Assembly (NCBI GenBank): GCA_030549775.1
Contig: CM060172.1
Location: 54,797,942 to 54,861,941, forward strand
Source of the DNA: Tamarix chinensis
Taxonomy: Eukaryota > Streptophyta > Magnoliopsida > Caryophyllales > Tamaricaceae
Length of the DNA stretch: 64,000 bases
Direction: 5' to 3'
In this document: positions 57,745 through 64,000 of the stretch, in pieces
Numbering within the stretch: the first letter of the stretch is position 1
How the letters are laid out: each line of letters opens with the position of its first letter
Position numbers and translations under genes: made by a program
The notes under the pieces: model-generated
What the model was told of the DNA's origin: nothing
The model's input: only the letters and a program-made list of their open reading frames with translations
Database searches by the model: none

Positions 57745-58360
57745 CCCAGTCCGTTCCACCGGTTAGAATAGTGGCCAGAGGCGTTTTGCCCTGGGTGTTG
57801 ATTTCCGGTCCACCGGCTATAATAGTGGCCAGAGGCGTTCTGCCCTAGGTGTGTATTTCCGGTCCACCGGCTATAATAGTGGGGGATTCGGGCTCGACAG
57901 ACCCAAACGAATAAGTTAATCCATAAGGAAAATACTAAATACTTACAGTGGAACACCATGTGAGTCGGGGCCAGTCCGGTCCACCGGTTAGAATAGTGGC
58001 CAGAGGCGTTCTGCCCTGGGTGTTTATTTCCGGTCCACCGGCTATAATAGTGGTCAGAGGCGTTCTGCCCTGTGTGTTTATTTCCGGTCCACCGGCTATA
58101 ATAGTGGGGCTCCCGCGCTCACATGGTCTAATAAAGAATGTGTTGAATGAATCTGAATGAAGTAATCCACGGAAAAATATTAAGTACTTACAGCGAAACA
58201 CCATGTAAGTTCGGGGCCAGTCCGGTCCACCGGTTAGAATAGTGGCCAGAGGCGTTCTGCCCTGGGTGTTGATTCCGGTCCACCGGCTATAATAGTGGTC
58301 AGAGGCGTTCTGCCCTGAGTGTTGATTTCCGGTCCACCGGCTATAATAGTGGGGTCCCCG
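57745..58360 (+). repeat. CCACCGG-monomer array of E-M, three triplets
   Basis: Nine monomers: first members read CCACCGGTTAGAATAGTGG, second and third CCACCGGCTATAATAGTGG. Starts near 57749, 57813, 57873; 57980, 58033, 58090; 58229, 58281, 58337. The spacer CCAG-A-GGC, loop GTTCT, GCC-CTGG (for example 58000-58019) pairs with one unpaired A. Linkers between triplets contain ACTTACAGTGGAACACCATG. Confidence 0.9.
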
Positions 58361-58681
58361 CGCTTACATGGATCATTACAGAATATGTGTGGAATGAATA
58401 TACTATTAATGAGAATAAAGACTAAGTCTAATTGGACCATAGCCAACTTTTATTATATGTATTACCACATGCTGTTTACGTGCATATTGAGTCACTTGTT
58501 ATTTCGGTTATACTATGCTTATATGTTAAATGGGATGTTGCATATGTGTTATATGTTACTATGAGTGTATGACAAGAGCCATGCTGTGGGTTGTGAGTAT
58601 GACCGATATTGCATTATAATTTAATATGTACTTGATGTTACAGTTTACGTCTCTCCCATAAGATAGGGTAGTGAGACTTAC

Positions 58682-58702
58682 TCAGTACTGGACCCGTACT
58701 GA
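58682..58702 (+). other. TCAGTAC hairpin of E-M
   Basis: TCAGTAC, loop TGGACCC, GTACTGA: perfect stem with a loop unlike any other copy. Confidence 0.65.
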
Positions 58703-58987
58703 TACTACACTGGTTGAATGGGTCCTGTGATGATCCACCGATGGTGGGGAGCAGACCTCTTGTGCAGGTTAAGATCGGATACTGGTTTGGGGTGGAAGGC
58801 TTGACCTGAGTGAGTAGGCGATCCGGATATTTATCCTTCGAGATTTATTTTGTTTAATTGTATTCACCTTTGGAAGTTGCAAGTATTGTTCTCAGATTTC
58901 TAAGGGTTTTGTAATTGACTTTAAATTTCTCGTATTCTGATAAGTGTTTACAATTCAGATTTAATTATTTGACAGGTTTTAGCCTTG

Positions 58988-59031
58988 CATCTAACATGAG
59001 ATAGATGGTTGACATTATCTTGTGTTAGATG
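58988..59031 (+). other. U5-terminal stem-loop of E-M
   Basis: Arm 58988-59003 (CATCTAACATGAGATA) pairs over all 16 positions, two of them wobbles, with 59016-59031 (TATCTTGTGTTAGATG). It ends directly before TGGCGGTAAC, exactly where E-K and E-E have a stem of unrelated sequence. Confidence 0.7.
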
Positions 59032-59699
59032 TGGCGGTAACATTTCCCAAATTCGTTCCTAGCTTCCGCTTTAATCTTTCAAAAATTTTTTTTTCAGGAG
59101 TGAAATTTGGGGGTGTTACATGTTGCGCGTACGATGTTATATGATGTGACCCTCTAGGACATGCATGCTAGGATGTTTAATAATATGATATGGGGTGAAA
59201 GGTTAAAATGGAACAAATGGGGAGTGAGTTGACTAAAGGGACATAAGATTGACCTTATTATCTCATGATCCATAAGGGAAAAAATAAAAGGAGGTTATGA
59301 TCAAAATGAATGAGTGATGTGCCTATTACATGGAAAAATTATAGGATTTGCATGGGATGATCCTTACGTAAGAAAGGTGTTAGGGTTTGAGCGGCCAACT
59401 AGGGTTTTACGGTCACATGTATAATTGGTGAGTAGAGTGATAGGGTTTGGGTTGAATCTAAATGAGATGAGGTGTTGAACGATAAAATAAAGGTTGGACC
59501 ACATAGGTCTGATTAGGGTCCGATTAGGGTTATGAGTAAATGTAAGGAGGAATAGATGTTGGGGTGTGATAAGAGGCACAAAGGTCTCAAGATATGGGAC
59601 GAGCCCTCTCGGGATGATAGAAGTAGAGGTCGGTGACATGTATGTCAAGGGTGAAATACTTTCGAATAAGATACTAATCACTTAAAGAGGAAGATTGTC

Positions 59700-60000
59700 G
59701 AACCGAACCCAGACCAGTCCATCGGTGAATAATAGTGGCCAGTTGCTTTGCATGACCGGTCCATCGGCTATAATAGTGGGGGATTCCGTGCTCAACAAAC
59801 CAAACGTAATGGAGCTAATATATGGAAAATACACTAAGTACTTACGGTGAAATACCATGTGAGTCAGGGCCAGACAGGTCCACCAGCGAATAATATTGGC
59901 CAAGAGCGTTTTGCCTTGCATGACCGGTCCACTGACGAATAATAGTGGTCAGGAGCATTCTGCCCTGTATATATTCTAGTCCACCAACTATAATAGTGGG
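59700..60000 (+). repeat. CCACCGG-monomer array of E-K
   Basis: Five monomers (two plus three), more decayed than in E-M. One spacer (about 59951-59968) pairs as CAGG-A-GC/GC-CCTG with loop ATTCT. Confidence 0.75.
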
Positions 60001-60243
60001 GTTCCTGCACTCACATGGATATATATAAAACCCATGAGATGATTGAATAATGATGGATGACTAGTGGCTTAAGGCCCAAAAGTATTGATTATACATTATG
60101 ACCTATTAATATCTTATTGACTTGTTAAATATGTGAATGTATGGATGTGAATATTATGTATACACCTATCATTGTGTATGAATATAGTGTTGTATCATGT
60201 GTTATATTACGGTCTGCTTTTAAGTGTGTTGTTAAAGGGTTAC

Positions 60244-60261
60244 TTAGTACCATAGTACTGA
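60244..60261 (+). other. TTAGTAC hairpin of E-K
   Basis: TTAGTAC, loop CATA, GTACTGA: seven pairs with one T-G wobble. Confidence 0.6.
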
Positions 60262-60282
60262 AGGATTTTATTCATGGGGCCC

Positions 60283-60301
60283 CTGCCTATTCAATGGGCA
60301 G
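60283..60301 (+). other. CTGCC hairpin of E-K
   Basis: CTGCCTA, loop TTCAA, TGGGCAG, identical to 27446-27464 and preceded by GGGGCCCC. Confidence 0.55.
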
Positions 60302-60536
60302 TGTCCCTTGCAAGTCGTTTTCAGGTACTATTCAAGTGGGCCCCTGGGAAAGAACGTAAGGATTATCCGAAATCCTTTAGGGTTCACCTCTCTCTCTTTT
60401 AACTCCTGGTTTTAAAGTAACTTGTATTCTTGTAACCATCATCGGTAGATTATATTTTTGTAAATGGTTTACTATGCTACTCTGATTTAATTATGGTTTG
60501 AGTTCTCATAAATTATATTTTACACTTTTAGCCTTA

Positions 60537-60584
60537 ACACTTGGTACTAGAACGGTAGGAGTGAACCGGTCTAGTACTAAGTGT
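60537..60584 (+). other. U5-terminal stem-loop of E-K
   Basis: Arm 60537-60555 (ACACTTGGTACTAGAACGG) pairs with 60566-60584 (CCGGTCTAGTACTAAGTGT): 19 positions, one wobble and one A-G mismatch, loop TAGGAGTGAA. Confidence 0.7.
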
Positions 60585-60997
60585 AGCGGTAATATCCTCA
60601 TAATTTACTGTAATACTCCAAAATTTACTGCTAAAAAATTTCGTTTGTAAAGTTAAGCGTGGAAGCTAAAATAATAAAAACAAAGGGTGTTACTACCACA
60701 CTTGGTACAAGTCCGGTTTCCTCTTCCATTCTCATACCAAGTACTAAGGCTAAAATCATTATTCCGCTTAAATTAATATCATGATTATAGAAATCAAAAT
60801 AGAGAGAATGTTAGATAAATACTGCTAATTAAAAACGACATTAGTAGTTTACAAAACTCAAGAGAGAAAATACAGGAGGACATGATAGTCCAAATACAAC
60901 TGGAAATAAGATAACAAAAGAAACACAGGATAGCCCTAGGCTCTCAAATCCGAACTACCAGCATTAACTTAACTCGAAATCTGACCTGCAAAGTCCA

Positions 60998-61016
60998 CTA
61001 CCCATTGTATAGGTAG
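60998..61016 (-). other. CTACC variant of the U5 hairpin in E-N
   Basis: CTACC and GGTAG arms around an ATTG centre. Relative to CTGCC/GGCAG in other copies, one pair is changed on both sides. Confidence 0.5.
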
Positions 61017-61037
61017 GGGCCCACGATAATGAACCCT

Positions 61038-61055
61038 TCAGTACTACGGTACTGA
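61038..61055 (-). other. TCAGTAC hairpin of E-N
   Basis: TCAGTAC, loop TACG, GTACTGA: perfect stem. Confidence 0.6.
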
Positions 61056-61128
61056 GCAACCGTTTATACCAAACTAATATGATAAAATAGCATGGAACAC
61101 ATGTAAGGCATATAACTAACATGGTATA

Positions 61129-61130
<2 letters not shown>

Positions 61131-61167
<37 letters not shown>
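61131..61167. repeat. (AT)n microsatellite
   Basis: About 18 uninterrupted AT units. Confidence 0.95.
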
Positions 61168-61172
<5 letters not shown>

Positions 61173-61429
61173 ATTGAGATACAATAATCATTTAGATAAT
61201 CAAATTCCATTTTAGGTCACGTACTACTCATATTCATTCATCTGAAACAGCCAAACTTATTATTGAACAATTCCAGAGATACTCTTTGATGTAATAATTA
61301 AAACCCAACTTCAGCATAATTCATGTCTCGGCATAAATCTCAACCAATTACATGCATCACAGGTACGTTCACAGGTACAACATAATAAAAATTCCATGGC
61401 ATCACAGGTATACTCACAGACATAATACC

Positions 61430-61620
61430 AATACAGGTAGGTACAAAGGCTGCTACCAAATCCACAAGTAGGCACAAAGGCTGCTGCCGAAACCACAAAA
61501 AACCTCAGGTAGGTACGAAGGCTACTACCGAACCACAGGTAGGCATGAAGGCTGCTACCGAAAATACATATAGGCACAAAGGCTATTACCGATACCACAG
61601 GTAAGCATAAAGGCTGCTAC
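61430..61620 (-). repeat. AGGTAGGCACAAAGGCTGCTACCGAA tandem repeat
   Basis: About six units of roughly 30 bp. Same repeat as 21190-21440 in E-D. Confidence 0.75.
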
Positions 61621-62492
61621 CAAATAATCCAATAATCTGATAATCATTATTTCCATCAAATCATATCATTTCCATTTTTATTTACTTTCTCGAGAGGAGA
61701 TCAATCAACCTGAAGACACAAAGGTACTTTAGCCATACTGATGCAACAACGCAACAAAGTATCCTACCTATTATCAACCCAAGGACCCAAAGGTACCCTG
61801 GTCGCACTGGTACACAAAGATAACACGGTACCCTATCGACAAGGACACCTAATCCATAAGTATGCATACTCCCTATTAGTCCGTAGAATAAAATAGAGTA
61901 AGATGTAGGGCCTGACTGGGGCACTAAGGTACAGCAACAAAAATTCAATATCAACCGTGGGCTAAACCACATCCTTAGGGTAGCGACCCCTAGGAGCCAC
62001 CATTTCCGATCTCGAGGTCTTTCACTTTAAATATTATTATTTTATTAAGGTGACCACAAAATCGCATATAATACAGATAAATCCAATTCCCATACTTAAC
62101 CGTTTTTGTTTATTTCCAATCATCCAATACAACCAAAATCAAGGTCAATATCGGGGCCGTCTTTAAAATATACTAAGGCCATCTTAGGCTTAATAATTCA
62201 CATCTGTACACTTTAGGTTGAAAAATACCAAAATACCCCTAAGACCAATATTTTTAGATTATCATCTATTTAAATACAAATCCCATTTTAATTTATTCAT
62301 TTGTCATGAAAAGGCTAAAACACCATAAATAAATTATTTCTTACGCGATTTAAATTATCAGATATGTTAAATGACCATTTATAATTATGATTTTGAAAAA
62401 TGGGGTATTACATTCACAGTCTTGTATTTTGCTTCCACTAACCCTTTTAAATGAAACAAAATTTGTCAACAGTGAATTTTGGGAGTGTTATA

Positions 62493-64000
62493 GCAATATT
62501 AACATGATGAAGCATGGATAGGAAGTTAGAAAGAGTGAAAGCATGTAGGTTATGAGCAAGAACAACAGTTAGCTGCCATGTTGCTGAATATTATTTTCAT
62601 GGCAAAGGAGAGGGGGTGAGAGATGAGAGAGGAAAAGATAGTTTGTCTCAACTAAAAGGTGAAAAATGTACATTTTAGGATATTTAAGCTAGATAAAATG
62701 AAAATAATAACACAGCACATCAATATGCTTACTAGCACATAAATATAATCCACGAAATGTTCCATGATCAATTGATCAAGTTTAGAAAACACTAGGGCTA
62801 AGAAAACTAATATAATAGGCAAACCAAGTTTGAAAACTTGTCAACTGATTTGTGCACATTTACAAATCCTTTACAAATACAATTATTTTAACACACCTAT
62901 GTGGACAAGTTAAACACATTTAGGGAAGAGCTGAGGATAAGTTATTACAAAATATCTTGAGGAATAAAGGAATAAGATAAGAAAAAAAACACTAGTTTTT
63001 ATTAAGAACCAAACACGTTGTTTTAACCCAATAAATTCCAATTGACTAAAAAAAATACGGAGACTAAGTATTGAACTTGTGAAAAGGATCCCATGCTCTA
63101 TATTATCAATTCATCTCAATGTTTTTGATATGGATCTTCTATTCAAACATTTGCAAACATGATCATCATAATCCATTATCACATAGTCACTCAAGGAATC
63201 GATGAAGATGGAAATAATGGTGAATTTGGGTTAGATAGAATGTGATATATGCTAAACTATAATTTCTAAGAACCTCATAAAGATAACCCTTACAAGGACC
63301 TTCCAAGAGAACTCGTATAGAAAATCCTTTGAATGAAATCTAGAAAAGAACACACAAATAATCCTCTCAAGACCATTCTCAATTCCACAGAGTAATTAAA
63401 AGATTTTGATGCTCAATAAGAGACTTAATTTTTACTTCACAACTTCATACTTACGATGATCGACATCATGCCTTATTTATAGTCATAGTTTATCCACAAA
63501 TATTCAGCCCAAAAATAAGTTAAAATAGACATTAGGGTTTAGGGATTTAGTTAAGATTTAATCTTAACTAACTTTACATATTGTCAGGACATAGGCCCTA
63601 AACTAGCTATTTGTAAAAATATGAATAGCTAGCTATTATGCCACATGTTTCTAGCCTTATCCAAATATAAATACATGTCATAAACGCATGTAAACATCCT
63701 TAATACAATTAGTTAAGATTTATGACAATCTTGTTACATAAAAATCCCAACTCACATAAGAATCTAGCTAGTGAGTGTTTAACTTAGCTGACTTGGTCTC
63801 TATATCTGCATGGCTAACTTTCTGTGTCCAAACCCTTCTATTTTTCATCTTAAAGTGAACCATCTATTTACATCTCACTTGAGGTTGTGTTTGGAACATA
63901 ATATTGTACAAACTCTTAATTTATGACTTAATATTCAAGAAAGTATTGTAGGACTTCAAACCACCTTCAAGATTGCCAATAACCATTCCAATCATATCTA
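62493..64000. other. Unclassified non-coding sequence right of E-K
   Basis: The first 200 bases are purine-rich (AAAGGAGAGGGGGTGAGAG near 62603) and may continue E-A. From about 62700 the sequence is AT-rich with no supported gene. A minus-strand TATA box (63471-63481) followed in that direction by about 700 bases without stops-free frames suggests part of another LTR, but no termini were found. Confidence 0.4.
63471..63481 (-). promoter_or_regulatory. Possible minus-strand TATA box
   Basis: TATAAATAAGG in minus sense, followed by CATGATGTCGATC. Isolated motif, possibly an LTR promoter. Confidence 0.35.

Larger units (their letters stand above)
54047..59120 (+). mobile_element. E-M: best preserved solo-LTR-like unit, 5.1 kb, TGTTG target duplication
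   Basis: Starts TGTAATACCCCATATTTTT and ends TTTGGGGGTGTTACA. TGTTG stands at 54042-54046 and 59121-59125. U3 (54047-55330) is AT-rich with many TCG and CGT steps, then A33 (54899-54931) and a C-rich segment. A TATAAATT box is at 55336. Then come a 149-bp array (55470-56110), a donor-like CAG/GTAAGT (56455), a 79-bp higher-order array (56945-57490), nine CCACCGG monomers in three triplets (57745-58360), hairpins at 58682 and 58988, and the palindromic terminus. Retained CpG and perfect flanks suggest it is among the youngest here. No coding region. Confidence 0.85.
59121..60608 (+). mobile_element. E-K, third segment (R/U5 part)
   Basis: Resumes after TGTTG. It holds the CCACCGG array (59700-60000), TTAGTAC hairpin (60244), CTGCC hairpin (60283) and terminal stem (60537). 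No gene. Confidence 0.7.
60609..62412 (-). mobile_element. E-N: short (1.8 kb) deletion derivative of the LTR family
   Basis: Starts TGTAATACTCCAAAATTTAC and ends AAATGGGGTATTACA. Flanks are TTTAC (60604-60608) and TTCAC (62413-62417), one transition apart. It carries the U5 terminus, CTACC hairpin (60998), TCAGTAC hairpin (61038), the CTACCGAA repeat (61430-61620) and the CCGTGGGCTAAACCAC block (61953). The CCACCGG array, minisatellite, border hairpin and polypurine tract are absent. In E-D and E-F those parts lie beyond this block. Confidence 0.7.
46743..62492 (+). mobile_element. E-K: LTR-like unit split by three insertions
   Basis: Starts TGTAATCCCCCAAAATTTT. The segments are 46743-47617, 51625-54046, 59121-60608 and 62413-62492, the last ending GGGAGTGTTATA. 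Joining them restores the family order: polypyrimidine tract (47040-47615 plus 51625-52310), half of the border hairpin (about 52315-52334), shared block (52540-52630), minisatellite (52975-53890), CCACCGG array (59700-60000), hairpins (60244-60301) and terminal stem (60537-60584). Flanks are ATAAT (46738-46742) and GCAAT (62493-62497), two transitions apart. Confidence 0.75.

Noticed and set aside
57745..58360. CRISPR-like array
   Set aside because: Repeats and spacers are both related between units, and the context is a plant LTR.

Overview
This looks like nuclear, heterochromatic DNA of a seed plant, probably a flowering plant. I find no protein-coding host gene, tRNA, rRNA or CRISPR array. 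The window is a nest of transposable elements. Recognisable coding remnants are: a Ty1/copia pol fragment (1-790, + strand), one complete but dead Ty1/copia element (9882-14582, + strand; Gag, protease, integrase, RT and RNase H all broken), and a 5'-truncated L1-type LINE (44605-46028, - strand).

Almost everything else is one diverged superfamily of very large LTR-like units, mostly 4.0-5.2 kb each when nested insertions are removed. The units start TGTAA(T/CA)CCCC or TGAAATG(T/C)CC and end GGGGTGTTACA. They have no visible internal gag-pol region and so behave as solo LTRs. Four have perfect 5-bp target-site duplications: 5126-9847 (TCTTT), 16110-21078 (TGCTT), 21739-27839 (CAAAT) and 54047-59120 (TGTTG). 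A fifth, 37009-46509 (ATTAG), is intact around its own nested insertions. Others have one or two transitions in the duplication. In this answer they are labelled E-A to E-N. An unrelated 840-bp solo LTR (2290-3129, TTTAT) sits near the left end.

Nesting order, outer to inner: E-A (1073-4264, then a 20-bp scrap at 46723-46742, then 62493 onward) contains E-B (4265-46722) and E-K (46743-62492). E-B contains E-C, the copia element, E-D (15487-36431) and E-I (37009-46509). E-D contains E-E, E-F (with the truncated E-G inside) and E-H. E-I contains E-J and the LINE. E-K contains E-L, E-M and E-N. The deepest path has five levels.

Read in sense (the direction set by TATAAATAC boxes), an LTR runs: AT-rich start; a roughly 1-kb polypyrimidine tract; a short hairpin and/or TATA box; AT-rich or TTA-rich sequence; minisatellites (TTACC-type, 20-bp TGGTATTAGGGTTT-type, or nucleosome-length 145-149 bp arrays); arrays of a 50-60 bp monomer with the core CCACCGGCTATAATAGTGG, usually in groups of three; then several small hairpins; then a palindromic terminus of about 100 bp. 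The most notable observation is that at least four of these hairpins keep their pairing while their sequences differ between copies, and even between monomers of one array. This suggests a conserved RNA (or DNA) secondary structure in the LTR transcript.
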